Source: Arthrobacter sp. QXT-31 (GTDB taxonomy: Bacteria > Actinomycetota > Actinomycetes > Actinomycetales > Micrococcaceae). Taken from it: a stretch of 64,000 nt of DNA. Position numbers and translations under genes: made by a program. Numbering within the stretch: position 1 is the first letter of the stretch; each line of letters starts with the position of its first letter. The notes under the pieces are model-generated. The model did no database searches and was not told where the DNA came from. It worked only from the letters and a program-made list of their open reading frames with translations. Shown in pieces: positions 1 to 9,575 of this stretch. Location: assembly GCF_001969265.1 (NCBI RefSeq), contig NZ_CP019304.1, positions 3,968,001 through 4,032,000 on the forward strand, given 5' to 3'.

Positions 1-11
1 GCCGTCAGGCC

Positions 12-3000
12 TTAGCTACCGCCGGAGGTCGACGACACTGTGGTGGCCGAGCCCACGGACCCGGCCATGAAGGACGTGCCCCACCGGCTGCCGGCCACCA
101 CCGGGTAGTAGCGCATCTGTCCGTCCGTCTGCACTGCCATCACGCCCTTGCTGGTCGTTCCGGCAAAGCCCTTGTTGGCGGAGAACTGGCGGAATGACTG
201 CCAGCCGCTGCCGACGGTTCTCCTCGCTTCCGAGATGAACCCGATCGCGCCGGTGGAGCGGTAGAGCCGCATGGCACCGGCGGTGTTGACGGCCAACAGG
301 TCCTGCTTGCCGTCGGAATCGAAGTCGATCATGGCGAGTTTCAGGCCCGACCAGCCGGATCCGAGGCGGACCGGGCCGCTGACGGTCCGTCCGGTCGCGT
401 TCCCCCAGTAGTAGAGGGCCCCGTCGGCGCCGTAACCCAGCAGGCCCGGAAAACGGGAACCGGAGACCCATTTGCCGGTGACCAGGGTGGTCTGCGCGAA
501 GCCTGATGATGCAACGGTGAACGGCGTCGAAAACCCACCGGACGCCGATCCCGGGTACAGGGACAATGTGCCGTTGGACCTCTGTGCGAGGACGTCGGCA
601 ACGCCGTCACTGTTCCAGTCCACAACGTTCAGGGACTTCATTCCGGACCATCCGGTCCCGATCTGGTAGGGGCTGCTGACGGAGGAATTCCCTGCAGGCC
701 GGTTCCAGAGCCCCCCGGCCGTGTCGGCGGTCAGGATGTCTGCAGTGCTGGCGATTGCGTGTCCGGGCACCAGGAGCCCGCTTCCCCCGATGAGGTGCCC
801 GGTCCAGCCGGAGGACAGCGCCGAGGGCGCACCCAGGGCGCCGGCTGTCAGCGGGTAGTAGCTCAACTGGCCGGCGCGGTCGCGGGCGAGCAGGCCGTGC
901 GAGCCCGCGGCCGCGAAGCCCCTGATCGGGCTGATGCTGTCCCTGGTGTTCCATCCGCTGGCGAGAAGCTTGCGGGCTTCGGAAACCAGTGTCCCTGTTC
1001 CGCCGGAGCGGTACAGTGTCATCCGGCCGAGATAGTCGACCGCCACGAGATCCTGGTTCCCGTCGCCGTCGGCGTCCGCCATGGAGATATCCGTGCGCGC
1101 GAATCCGGAGGCGACGCTGGTCGCGGGGGCGAGCGCCCCTCCGGAGGGGTTCGCATGGAACCGGACCGAGCCGTCTGCCCGCCGTACTACAACGCCGGGA
1201 TATTTGGAGGCCTTGATCCAGGTACCGAAGGTGACGTCGGCTCCGGTCAGGCCGGAGGCCAGTACGGTGCGGGCGGCAAAGCCTCCGGCCGGCAGTCCCG
1301 TTTGGATTCCGAGTACGCCTGTAGTGCTCAGCGTGGCCAGGTCCTGGATGCCATCGGCGTTCCAGTCAGTCACGTGGATGGACGCGAGCCCGGTGAAGCC
1401 GGTGCCAATCTTCGTGGCGCTCCCCAGGGTGCCTGTACCTGAGCTTCGCCGGTAGACGTTACCCGAAGGATCAACGGTCACGACGTCGGAGGCCGAGGAG
1501 ATCGAGGGGGTCACCGGCGTCGGAGCAGGGGGAGCCGTGCCGACGTTGATCGTTTCGCCGCCAGCGATGAGGTAGTTGTTCCAACCCGCGCCAATGGCAC
1601 TGACGGGACCCCATGCGGAATTGCCGGGCACCGGATAATAGTAGAGCTGACCGTCGGCATTGCGGGCCATGAGGCCGTTCGTGCCGGCCCCCTTGAAGTT
1701 CGTGGTGACGGTTACGCTCGTCATGTTGTGCCAGCCGCTGCCGATGGTCCTGCGGGCTTCGGCGATAAAGGCTCCGCTGCCGCTTGTCCGGTACAGCAAC
1801 ATTTCGCCGCCAGGCCTTTGCGCCAGGACGTCCTGGTTGCCGTCGCCGTCGAAATCGATCATGGTGAGGTTAAGGCCGCCCCAGCCCTGACCGATCGTTG
1901 TTCCTCCGCTGACACCGGCGCCAGAGTTATTCTGCCAAAGGCGCAGCACGCCTGAGTCATCACGGCTGATGATTTGCGGGTAGTAGCTGCTGTTGAACCA
2001 ATATCCGACCGTCAGCTGGTAGTTGCCCCAGCCCGACGCCGCGAGGACAGGGCCGGTGGCAAAACCTCCGGCCGCGATCCCCAAGTAGATGTTGACCCGC
2101 CCGGTCTTCCACTGGGCAATCAGGTCTAAGACGCCGTCGGCGTTCCAGTCAATGGCGTTGATGGACCGCAGCCCGCTCCAGCCGACGCCGATCTGCTTCC
2201 GGGTGCGGAATGTCCCGTTGCCAGTCGCCGGATAATCCCAGAGGACACCGGAGGAGTCGGCTGCCACCACGTCGCCCAGTGACGTGATCGAGGGGGTGGG
2301 CACGGCGCCGTCCGCCGTGGAGGCGAACTTCCGGAGGCTGGCGAGGTCTCCGTTCCAGGCATTGGAATCGCCGGCGAACGGCCCGGTGGCACTGTACTGC
2401 CAGACGCTGTATGTTCCCCATCCGTTGGGCATGGAGCCCACGTAGCGCGAATAGGACGCCAGATGCAGCGGCTGGCGGCTGAAGGCGCCCGAATTGCCGG
2501 TGCACTGGGTCCACCAGTCGGTGGTGGTGTAGATCATGGGCAGGCGTCCGGTCCGGGCGAGCACCCTGTTGGAGAAAGCCGCGATCCAGTTGACCATCGC
2601 CGCCTGGCTTAGGTTGTAGCAAGTGTTGCCCAGGGAAGAGTAAGGGTTGTACTCAATATCCAGCAGCGGGGGCATGGTTTTCCCGTCACCGCTCCAGCCG
2701 CCGCCGTTGTTGACGAAGTAATCGGCCTGGGCTGCGGCGGTTGAGACACCGGGCAGGGCGAAGTGATATGCCCCGCGAATCATGCCGGAGGCGAGCGCCC
2801 CGCCGTACTGGCTTCCGAAGTACGGGTTTTTGTACGTGGTTCCCTCGGTGGCTTTCACGTAGGCAAACCGTGCCCCCATGCTGTACTGCGCGGCCCAGTT
2901 GACACTTGTCTGGTGGCTGCTGACGTCCAGGCCCTGCACGCCGGGTGCCATCCATGTGTTGGCCGCTTCGGTGGAGATCGCGTTAAGGGACGACGCCGTG

Positions 3001-3317
3001 GACTGCTTTGCGAACGTAGCGGCCCGGCGCTTGACGCCCTGGCCGAGGTAGGCGCCGTCCTTGCCGATTTCGGCGCGGAGCGCGGTCATGTCGATCTGGG
3101 CCGGCGTGGGCTCTGCTGCCGGTGGGGCTGTCTCCGAAGGCAGCGAAGAGACTTCCGGAGAAGCTGGGTCCGTCGGGGAAGGCGACACTGCTTGAGCGGG
3201 GAGTCCGCCACCCAGGCAGAGCATCGTGGACAGCAGCGCTGTGCCGCCCACGAGTCCAAGCCGCCTCACGTTTGCCGTGAGCGCTGCGGAGATCCTGTTG
3301 TTGGGGGAACGCTGCAT
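12..3317 (-). CDS. Secreted GH25 lysozyme with FG-GAP/VCBS repeats
   Basis: A 1101-residue exported muramidase expected to cut the MurNAc-GlcNAc bond of peptidoglycan. Residues 1-43 form a signal peptide (basic start, hydrophobic core, AQA cleavage site). A Pro/Ser/Thr-rich linker follows. The GH25 domain spans about 131-335, opening with LDVSSHQ and containing the catalytic-strand motif LLDIEYN. The rest is three similar modules of about 250 residues, each with two DxDxDG calcium-type motifs (for example DFDGDGNQD and DWNADGVLD), typical of FG-GAP beta-propeller repeats. No LPXTG or membrane anchor is seen at the C-terminus. It lies outside the prophage and looks like a host autolysin or competition enzyme. 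Start: ATG at 3317 with GGAG six bases upstream. Confidence 0.9.
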   Translation of the reverse strand: MQRSPNNRISAALTANVRRLGLVGGTALLSTMLCLGGGLPAQAVSPSPTDPASPEVSSLPSETAPPAAEPTPAQIDMTALRAEIGKDGAYLGQGVKRRAATFAKQSTASSLNAISTEAANTWMAPGVQGLDVSSHQTSVNWAAQYSMGARFAYVKATEGTTYKNPYFGSQYGGALASGMIRGAYHFALPGVSTAAAQADYFVNNGGGWSGDGKTMPPLLDIEYNPYSSLGNTCYNLSQAAMVNWIAAFSNRVLARTGRLPMIYTTTDWWTQCTGNSGAFSRQPLHLASYSRYVGSMPNGWGTYSVWQYSATGPFAGDSNAWNGDLASLRKFASTADGAVPTPSITSLGDVVAADSSGVLWDYPATGNGTFRTRKQIGVGWSGLRSINAIDWNADGVLDLIAQWKTGRVNIYLGIAAGGFATGPVLAASGWGNYQLTVGYWFNSSYYPQIISRDDSGVLRLWQNNSGAGVSGGTTIGQGWGGLNLTMIDFDGDGNQDVLAQRPGGEMLLYRTSGSGAFIAEARRTIGSGWHNMTSVTVTTNFKGAGTNGLMARNADGQLYYYPVPGNSAWGPVSAIGAGWNNYLIAGGETINVGTAPPAPTPVTPSISSASDVVTVDPSGNVYRRSSGTGTLGSATKIGTGFTGLASIHVTDWNADGIQDLATLSTTGVLGIQTGLPAGGFAARTVLASGLTGADVTFGTWIKASKYPGVVVRRADGSVRFHANPSGGALAPATSVASGFARTDISMADADGDGNQDLVAVDYLGRMTLYRSGGTGTLVSEARKLLASGWNTRDSISPIRGFAAAGSHGLLARDRAGQLSYYPLTAGALGAPSALSSGWTGHLIGGSGLLVPGHAIASTADILTADTAGGLWNRPAGNSSVSSPYQIGTGWSGMKSLNVVDWNSDGVADVLAQRSNGTLSLYPGSASGGFSTPFTVASSGFAQTTLVTGKWVSGSRFPGLLGYGADGALYYWGNATGRTVSGPVRLGSGWSGLKLAMIDFDSDGKQDLLAVNTAGAMRLYRSTGAIGFISEARRTVGSGWQSFRQFSANKGFAGTTSKGVMAVQTDGQMRYYPVVAGSRWGTSFMAGSVGSATTVSSTSGGS

Positions 3318-3392
3318 CTAATACTCCGTAGCCTTCAAATTCCGGGCAGAGAGCCGGCTCGTGGCTGACGTCTTCGCCGTCTTGAGTCCCAT
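3318..3392 (-). CDS. Possible 24-residue upstream ORF before the lysozyme
   Basis: An ATG-started frame of 24 codons ends in TAG directly against the ATG of the lysozyme gene, so the ribosome-binding site of the lysozyme lies inside it. The peptide (MGLKTAKTSATSRLSARNLK...) is basic and resembles nothing I know. It could couple translation to the lysozyme or be chance; its own ribosome-binding site is weak. The remaining bases up to galE (3393-3552) show no clear feature. Confidence 0.2.
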   Translation of the reverse strand: MGLKTAKTSATSRLSARNLKATEY

Positions 3393-3565
3393 CACGCCGG
3401 CGGCGATGTAGGCGGCTATCCTAACACTGAAGGTGCTGATGTTACTAATGTTGCGCCTGTGATTCCTGCTATAGGCCCTGGGGTGCCCGGGCTTCTGTCA
3501 AGCGGAGACGGGAACACGAGCCCCGGTTTTTCGGCGGTGCCGGGACCCCGCATAAAATGAGGGCC

Positions 3566-4618
3566 ATGAAGGTTTTGGTTACCGGCGGCGCCGGCTACAT
3601 CGGATCACACACGGCTCTCTGCCTGCTCGAGGACGGACATGACGTCGTCGTGCTGGACAACCTCATGAACTCGAACATCGAGGCAGTCCGCCGTGTTGAA
3701 GAACTCGCCGGCAAGAAGGTGGAGTTCCGCGAGGCCGACCTGCTCGACGCCGAGGCTGTCGACGAGGTCTTCGCGGAAGGTGGCTTCGGCGCCGTCATCC
3801 ACTTCGCGGGCCTGAAAGCCGTCGGTGAGTCCGTGGCGAAACCGCTCTGGTACTACAGGAACAACGTAGTGGGCACGCTCAACCTCCTCGAGAGCATGGA
3901 GAAGGCCGGCATCCGGCGGCTGGTCTTTAGTTCCTCGGCCACGGTATATGGCGCTTCCGAGCACGTTCCCCTCATTGAGAAGTCCCCGCTGGATGCGACC
4001 AATCCCTACGGCCGGACGAAAGAGCAAATCGAGGACATCCTGTCCGACCTGAGCGAGGCCGACCCGCGGTGGAGCATCGCGCTGCTGCGCTACTTCAATC
4101 CCGTTGGTGCACACGAATCAGGGCGTATCGGCGAAGACCCCCGCGGTATCCCCAACAACCTGCTGCCTTTCGTCGCCCAGGTTGCAGTGGGGCGGCGGGA
4201 GAAGGTCATGGTGTTCGGTAACGACTACCCTACGCCGGACGGTACAGGGGTCCGTGACTACATCCACGTCATGGACCTGGCGGCCGGCCACCTGGCAGCC
4301 CTGAACTACCTGCAGACCAAGACCGGTTCGTTCCGGTGGAACCTTGGAACCGGCCGCGGTTCGTCCGTCCTGGAGGTCATTGACGCCTTCGGTGCAGCCG
4401 CAGGGCACCCGGTTCCCTATGAGTTTGCACCACGCCGGCCGGGTGACGCCGCCGTGAGCTACGCCGACCCCTCGGCAGCCCTGGCGGACCTTGGATGGTC
4501 CGCGCACCGTGACCTGGCGCAAATGTGTGCTGACCACTGGCGCTGGCAGAGTGCAAACCCTTACGGCTACGCAGGGACGGAAGCAACAGAACCGGCCGCT
4601 GCGTCAGGCACGACGTAG
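3566..4618 (+). CDS. galE: UDP-glucose 4-epimerase
   Basis: Short-chain dehydrogenase/reductase epimerase interconverting UDP-glucose and UDP-galactose in the cytoplasm, feeding galactose use and cell-surface glycan synthesis. About 350 residues, the usual GalE length. The NAD-binding motif TGGAGYIGS is at the very N-terminus; SSSATVYG and YGRTK supply the catalytic Ser/Thr, Tyr and Lys. RYFNPVGAH and DGTGVRDYIHV are GalE signatures. I chose ATG 3566 over ATG 3557 because a TAAAAT hexamer (3553-3558) sits 7 bases before 3566, which would give a leaderless transcript as is common in actinobacteria; that promoter is an inference. The next gene starts 4 bases after its stop, suggesting co-transcription. 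Confidence 0.93.
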   Translation: MKVLVTGGAGYIGSHTALCLLEDGHDVVVLDNLMNSNIEAVRRVEELAGKKVEFREADLLDAEAVDEVFAEGGFGAVIHFAGLKAVGESVAKPLWYYRNNVVGTLNLLESMEKAGIRRLVFSSSATVYGASEHVPLIEKSPLDATNPYGRTKEQIEDILSDLSEADPRWSIALLRYFNPVGAHESGRIGEDPRGIPNNLLPFVAQVAVGRREKVMVFGNDYPTPDGTGVRDYIHVMDLAAGHLAALNYLQTKTGSFRWNLGTGRGSSVLEVIDAFGAAAGHPVPYEFAPRRPGDAAVSYADPSAALADLGWSAHRDLAQMCADHWRWQSANPYGYAGTEATEPAAASGTT

Positions 4619-4622
4619 ATTT

Positions 4623-5696
4623 ATGGAGCCCATTCAAAGTTATGTCTCTGAACCAGGCCGCGCTGACAGACCCTATCCGGTAGGGGAGTCCGGCCAGAGC
4701 AAGCCGGCCAGTCCCGGCCGGTCCGGGGCCGTGGATTTTCTTCGGGTCCTGGGGATTGTGGCCGTTGTTGCCGGGCATGTGGCTGCCTGGGCCGGTCCCT
4801 TGACCCGGGAAATGCTGTACACATGGCACGTGCCGTTGTTCTTCTTTCTGTCGGGCTACTTCTGGTCAGCGAACAGGACCCTGAAATCGGAGATCACTAA
4901 TCGCACAAAATCACTGCTGGTCCCTTACTTGTTTTGGCTGGTGGTTGTGGGCGCGTGGTGGATAGCGCAGTTGGACGTGATTGGGCCTTCGACGTTTAGC
5001 AGACTCCTGCAGGGTGGATCACGGCTTACCGGCCCGTTTGCTGCGTTCTGGTTCGTCACGGCACTTTTTGTGACGGTAGTGCTTCTTCGCGCCATGCAGC
5101 GGTTCCCGCGCGTGCTTCAATGGGCGGCGGCTCTCGCTGCTCTTGCCGTGACCTACGCCGACAGCGCCCTGGTCGCCCGGATTCCGCTGGCTGCGGGTGT
5201 GGGATGCACTTGCCTTGTTTTCGTGCTGGCTGGACGTGCATTCAAGAGGCTAAGGAGCCGGGTAGAGCGGCCATTGATTACCGGTACTCTTCTGCTCCTG
5301 GGATCTGCTGCCGCGATCATGGCAGGGTGGTCGTCATACCTTGACCTCAAGAGCGCAAAGCTCGGAGTGCCCGTAGTCACTGTCGTTGTCGGTGTGGCTA
5401 TTTGCGCAGGAATGGTGCTCGTTGCGGAGACTCTTGTTCCGCTGGCCGGGCCGCGGTTTGCTGCCGGGGTGTCGATGCTGGCCAAGTGTGGTCTGCTGGT
5501 TGTTTTTACGCATGCACTTCTCCTGGCAGTTCTGACGCAGTTGGATGCGGACACCTGGATCGTGTTTGCGGGATCACTTGTCATCCCGTGGCTGGTCGCC
5601 GTGCTCGTTTACCGGACGCCCCTGTCGCCCTTGATGTTGGGCACTCCTAAAGCCGGCAAGCCGCGGTCACTGCAGCCCGCGCCGCTATCCCCCTAG
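4623..5696 (+). CDS. Acyltransferase-3 family membrane protein
   Basis: A 357-residue multi-pass membrane protein of the acyltransferase-3 family, whose members usually move acetyl or other acyl groups onto extracellular sugars. After a 35-residue cytoplasmic N-terminus it shows VDFLRVLGIVAVVAGH, with the conserved His of helix 1, and the motif HVPLFFFLSGYFW. About ten hydrophobic segments follow. The start ATG lies 4 bases after galE, so a shared transcript and a role in decorating a galactose-containing glycan are likely, though the acceptor cannot be read from sequence. The nearest described relatives are the small fucose 4-O-acetylase-like proteins. Confidence 0.75.
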   Translation: MEPIQSYVSEPGRADRPYPVGESGQSKPASPGRSGAVDFLRVLGIVAVVAGHVAAWAGPLTREMLYTWHVPLFFFLSGYFWSANRTLKSEITNRTKSLLVPYLFWLVVVGAWWIAQLDVIGPSTFSRLLQGGSRLTGPFAAFWFVTALFVTVVLLRAMQRFPRVLQWAAALAALAVTYADSALVARIPLAAGVGCTCLVFVLAGRAFKRLRSRVERPLITGTLLLLGSAAAIMAGWSSYLDLKSAKLGVPVVTVVVGVAICAGMVLVAETLVPLAGPRFAAGVSMLAKCGLLVVFTHALLLAVLTQLDADTWIVFAGSLVIPWLVAVLVYRTPLSPLMLGTPKAGKPRSLQPAPLSP

Positions 5697-5702
5697 TCCT
5701 GC

Positions 5703-7355
5703 CTACGGAAGTTGTGTGGCGATGTAGGGCGCCAGGGCGCGGGCATACTCAGCGCTGATGTGGGAAAAGTCCCGATACACGATGACGGACCCAACGGCGG
5801 GGTAGCAGAGCCTGTCGTCGCAGAACTGGTTGTGCAGGCTGATCCGGGTCAGGCCTTCCGCGGACATCGCCTTCGCCGCATTCGTGATGGCGGTGTTCGG
5901 GGGGATTGCCTTGCTCACCGGAACCGCACACGCAAGAGCATCATGCTGGCGTGCCAGACAGGTGGGAACATCTTCGCCGGTTGTCCGAGGAACGTCATCG
6001 AACACCACGACCTGTTTTCCGGCTGTGAGCCACTTGCGCCACACCTCGGCGAAGCCGTCAGTGGCGGGATCCTTGAACGGCTTGTTGCCCGGGGACTCGA
6101 ACGAAAAGGCAGTCGAATAGGATGCCGTGAAGATGATGCCCACGTTCTTGTCCACCGCCAGTTCCCGGGCCACCCTCTGGCCCCACGTCAGGCAGTCCCG
6201 CTGGTTTGAATCAGTCTTTTCCGAGGCCAGAATGCGGACGGCTGCCGTAACCGGGCAGGAACTCTTCGTATAGGTCTTGATCCGCCAGCCGCGGTCTTTC
6301 GCCAGCGCCTCCAGGGTCGGGAACCACGCAGTGGCATGTGAGTCGCCGACAACAGCGACGGTTTCGCTCGCCTGTGACGCATCGACGCCCAGGTCGCAGC
6401 TTACGACGTCGGTGCCCGCGGCTTTGGCCTGACATCCGGGGTGCAGAGGCTGCGTGTTCTGTTTGGTCACTATGGCAGGCGCAGGACTGGGCGCTTCCGT
6501 CCCGACTACCGGGCCACATCCGTTGGCCGGTTCCAGTGCGCCGGGACCGTAGCAGGCTCCAAGCTCTGCAGAGCGGTTCGGGCTGGACTCCGAATATGCA
6601 GCGGAAGTGACACCGAAACAGATCGCTACTGTCAGCGCCATGCCTGCGGCTGCGAACAGATATGCGCGGAGGCATTTTTTCAGTAGCCGGCCGCGCCGCA
6701 GCGGATCCTCCACAGTCAACTTGGTGATCCATGCAAGGAACGTGGAAGCCGTCAGTACAAGAAGTTTCTCCAGGGTTCCCATGTCATGGTCAAGGATGAA
6801 CGGAAGGACGACTATAAGGGGCCAGTGCCATAGATACACGCCGTAGGACACATCGCCCAGGAAGATTGCGGGGCGGCGGGAGAGCCACCAGCGAGGTGCC
6901 GTCCGGCCGGTATTTCCCGCGCAAGTGACTACTAGAGCCGTGCCCAGCACCGGAAGCATGGCCCACCACCCAGGGAAGGGAGTGGCGCTGTCAAAGGTGA
7001 CGGCAGCATATCCAATCAGGGCCATTCCGGCCCAGGCGAGAGCCGTCGCCAAGGGCCCGGAGTATTGCCGTCCGTTGAAAATAAGGGCGGCGAGGCCGCC
7101 GGCGGCAAATTCCCAGACCCGGGTCGGAGTCTGCACTTCGCGGTACATGTGGGAAGTAATGAGGAAGCCTGAGATGACGAAGAAGACGTCAACACCGACG
7201 TAGCCTCCTGTGAGGCGGACGGGCCAAAGGTGGTAGAGCACCACCAGGAGGACGGCCACGGCCCGAAGACCTTGGATCTCTGGCTGGAACTGGCTTGTCG
7301 ATGGGGTCTCACGGACCGCTGCCGGGTGATTCGTGGGCGTCGCGAGAGTTCGCAT
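5703..7355 (-). CDS. Acyltransferase-3/SGNH fusion with an internal deletion
   Basis: OafA/YrhL-type protein: an N-terminal membrane acyltransferase-3 domain and a C-terminal extracytoplasmic SGNH hydrolase-like domain (VAVVGDSHATAW near residue 330, and DFSHISAEYA near the end) that together acetylate cell-surface polysaccharides. Helices 1-2 are normal (EIQGLRAVAVLLVVLYH, GVDVFFVISGFLIT). After SHMYREVQ the sequence then jumps to TPTRVWEFAAGGLAAL, which in full-length relatives comes more than 100 residues later. The missing block carries the conserved Arg motif and the WSLSVEEQFY segment of the transmembrane catalytic unit. The frame stays open, so this is an in-frame deletion and the acyl-transfer half is probably inactive. 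Start: ATG 7355; a TTG at 7373 is the alternative. It is divergent from tadA. Confidence 0.75.
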   Translation of the reverse strand: MRTLATPTNHPAAVRETPSTSQFQPEIQGLRAVAVLLVVLYHLWPVRLTGGYVGVDVFFVISGFLITSHMYREVQTPTRVWEFAAGGLAALIFNGRQYSGPLATALAWAGMALIGYAAVTFDSATPFPGWWAMLPVLGTALVVTCAGNTGRTAPRWWLSRRPAIFLGDVSYGVYLWHWPLIVVLPFILDHDMGTLEKLLVLTASTFLAWITKLTVEDPLRRGRLLKKCLRAYLFAAAGMALTVAICFGVTSAAYSESSPNRSAELGACYGPGALEPANGCGPVVGTEAPSPAPAIVTKQNTQPLHPGCQAKAAGTDVVSCDLGVDASQASETVAVVGDSHATAWFPTLEALAKDRGWRIKTYTKSSCPVTAAVRILASEKTDSNQRDCLTWGQRVARELAVDKNVGIIFTASYSTAFSFESPGNKPFKDPATDGFAEVWRKWLTAGKQVVVFDDVPRTTGEDVPTCLARQHDALACAVPVSKAIPPNTAITNAAKAMSAEGLTRISLHNQFCDDRLCYPAVGSVIVYRDFSHISAEYARALAPYIATQLP

Positions 7356-7497
7356 AGCAGGCACAACGAGCAATTTTATCGCCGATCAAAGAGTTATCCA
7401 CAATTGCGCCTTTTCTCTGTATTCGCCCGAAGCAATCATTTAGCTTTAAGCCAGATGTACTGCCTCCGCTGGGGCCGGCAGTCGTTCGGGGGAATTC

Positions 7498-8721
7498 ATG
7501 GATGCAGTACGCATTGTCGAGGATGAAGTCCGGGAGCTGATTCGTCGGCGGGGTCTCGATCCGTTGCACCAGACTGCCGAGGTCAGGCGGCTCGTTGAAG
7601 CGGCGGTGACGGACTATGACGAGCGCGCCCTTATGGGTCCGCTTCCGCCCCTTGGACCGCTGGAGTCAGCACGCAGGTTTGTCTTTGATGCCGTGGCCGG
7701 ATTCGGCCCCATCCAGCCATTGCTGGATGATCCGGGGATCGAGGAGATCTGGATCAATGCACCCACGGAAATTTACGTTGCACGGAATGGCGAATCCGAA
7801 CTCACCTCACTGAGCCTTACGGACCAGCAGGTCCGGGACCTGGTCGAACGCATGCTGAAGAGCTCCGGCCGGCGCCTGGACATCTCATCTCCGTTCGTGG
7901 ACGCCGCGCTGCCGGACGGGTCCCGCCTGCACGTTGTCATTCCTGACGTTACGCGGCGCTATTGGGCGGTCAACATCCGCAAGTTCGTTGTGAAGGCGAG
8001 CCGGCTGGATCATCTCGTGGAGCTGGGCACCCTGACCCCGCATGCCGCGCGTTTCCTGGGCGCCGCCGTCGCGAGTGGACTCAACATCCTGGTTTCGGGG
8101 GCGACGCAGGCAGGCAAGACCACATTGCTGAACTGCCTCGCGGCCAGCATCGGCAGCCGGGAGCGCGTCATCACTGTTGAGGAGATTTTCGAACTGCAGT
8201 TTCCGCTGCGGGACGTCGTCGGGCTGCAATGCCGGCAACCCAACTTGGAAGGTGAAGGGGAGATTCCGCTCCGCAGGCTGGTCAAGGAAGCACTCAGGAT
8301 GCGGCCCGACCGCCTGGTGGTGGGGGAGGTCCGGGAAGCAGAGAGTCTCGACATGCTGATTGCCCTTAACAGCGGCTTGCCGGGGATGTGCACCGTCCAC
8401 GCAAATTCGGCACACGACGCCGTGACCAAATTGTGCACGCTGCCCTTGCTCGCCGGGGACAACATTTCCAGCGCGTTCGTGGTCCCCACCGTGGCCTCCT
8501 GCATCGATCTGGTTGTTCACTGCACCCGGCTTGCCAACGGGCGCAGGCAGGTGACCGAAATCCTCTCCCTGGGCAGGCGGGTCGAGAACGGAATCATCGA
8601 GTCCTCCATGATCTTTTCGACGGTCGACGGCCTGCTGGAGCCGACGGCCAACACCATGCCGGCGGAGCATAAATTCGCCCGGGCAGGATATGAGGTCGCG
8701 GCTCTACTGGATCCGCGCTGA
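7498..8721 (+). CDS. tadA: TadA/CpaF-type secretion ATPase
   Basis: Cytoplasmic hexameric ATPase that drives assembly of Flp/Tad pili. It has 407 residues with the N-terminal domain typical of CpaF, a Walker A motif GATQAGKTT at 201-209, a Walker B region (RLVVGEVREAES) and a His box (TVHANSAHDA). Start ATG has a strong ribosome-binding site (GGGGG, five bases upstream). It is the first gene of the operon tadA-tadB-tadC-pilin, with 1-bp overlap to tadB. The 142-bp gap to the divergent acyltransferase gene must hold the promoter; no clear -35/-10 pair was found. No tadZ/cpaE or prepilin peptidase gene lies next to it. Confidence 0.9.
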   Translation: MDAVRIVEDEVRELIRRRGLDPLHQTAEVRRLVEAAVTDYDERALMGPLPPLGPLESARRFVFDAVAGFGPIQPLLDDPGIEEIWINAPTEIYVARNGESELTSLSLTDQQVRDLVERMLKSSGRRLDISSPFVDAALPDGSRLHVVIPDVTRRYWAVNIRKFVVKASRLDHLVELGTLTPHAARFLGAAVASGLNILVSGATQAGKTTLLNCLAASIGSRERVITVEEIFELQFPLRDVVGLQCRQPNLEGEGEIPLRRLVKEALRMRPDRLVVGEVREAESLDMLIALNSGLPGMCTVHANSAHDAVTKLCTLPLLAGDNISSAFVVPTVASCIDLVVHCTRLANGRRQVTEILSLGRRVENGIIESSMIFSTVDGLLEPTANTMPAEHKFARAGYEVAALLDPR

Positions 8722-9575
8722 TGGCTGCGCTGCTGGGGGTTCTGACGGGTGCCGGACTGTTCCTCATCTGGTGGTCGGCCTGGGACCAGCCCGCCCGCCC
8801 CAAACGAGGACCGCGGACCAGCCGCCTCCATGATCTGCTGCTGTCCGCGGGCATTGAAAAGGTCACGGGTGCGGGTCTCATCGGGACGTGTCTGGGTCTT
8901 GGTGCTTTTGCCACGCTGGCGTTCTTTGCAGTGAGCCGGTCCTGGCCCATTTCCGTTTGCTTTGGCCTGTTCGGCGGCTGGCTTCCGGTAGCGGTGGTGA
9001 AATGGCGGGCCAAGCGGCGCAGCGCCATCCTGCGGCGGGTATGGCCCGACGTCGTTGACCACCTGAGATCGGCCATCCGGGCCGGGCTGTCCCTGCCGGA
9101 AGCACTCATACAGCTGGGCGACAAGGGACCCGAGGAGCTCCGGCACGTGTTTCGCGACTTCGGTTCGGATTACCGCTCGGGCGGCCAGTTCGATGCATCC
9201 CTGAACAGACTCAAGGAACGGCTGGCGGACCCTGTCGCGGACCGCATCATCGAGGCGCTCAGGCTGACCAGGGAAGTGGGCGGCTCCGATCTCGGCAAAC
9301 TGCTTGGGACCCTCGCTGAGTTCCTGCGGGAAAATGCGCGTACCCGAAGCGAGCTTGAGGCGCGGCAGTCATGGACGGTGAACGCAGCCCGGCTCGCTGT
9401 TGCGGCCCCGTGGTTCGTCATGCTGCTGCTGGTCAGCCGTCCGGAGGCCGTGGCTGCCTACAACACGCCGATAGGGGCAGCCGTGCTGTTGGGAGGACTG
9501 GTGATTTCGCTGGTGTGCTATTCGGTCATGCTGAAGATCGGAGCCCTGCCTGAGGAAGAGAGGGTCTTGCGATGA
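8721..9575 (+). CDS. tadB: TadB-like pilus assembly membrane protein
   Basis: A 284-residue inner-membrane platform protein of the type II secretion F (GspF) family. An N-terminal membrane segment is followed by two more (GLIGTCLGLGAFATLAFFAV and the WPISVCFGLFGG region). The central cytoplasmic GspF domain (VDHLRSAIRAGLSLPEALIQLG ... EALRLTREVGGSDLGKLLGTL) ends in a C-terminal pair of helices. It overlaps tadA by one base and tadC by four, so the three are translationally coupled. It should pair with TadC and the TadA ATPase at the membrane. Confidence 0.85.
   Translation: MAALLGVLTGAGLFLIWWSAWDQPARPKRGPRTSRLHDLLLSAGIEKVTGAGLIGTCLGLGAFATLAFFAVSRSWPISVCFGLFGGWLPVAVVKWRAKRRSAILRRVWPDVVDHLRSAIRAGLSLPEALIQLGDKGPEELRHVFRDFGSDYRSGGQFDASLNRLKERLADPVADRIIEALRLTREVGGSDLGKLLGTLAEFLRENARTRSELEARQSWTVNAARLAVAAPWFVMLLLVSRPEAVAAYNTPIGAAVLLGGLVISLVCYSVMLKIGALPEEERVLR

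Noticed and set aside
12..3317. GH25 lysozyme as the prophage endolysin
   Set aside because: It lies over 7 kb outside the prophage, has a signal peptide and propeller repeats, and host-like composition.
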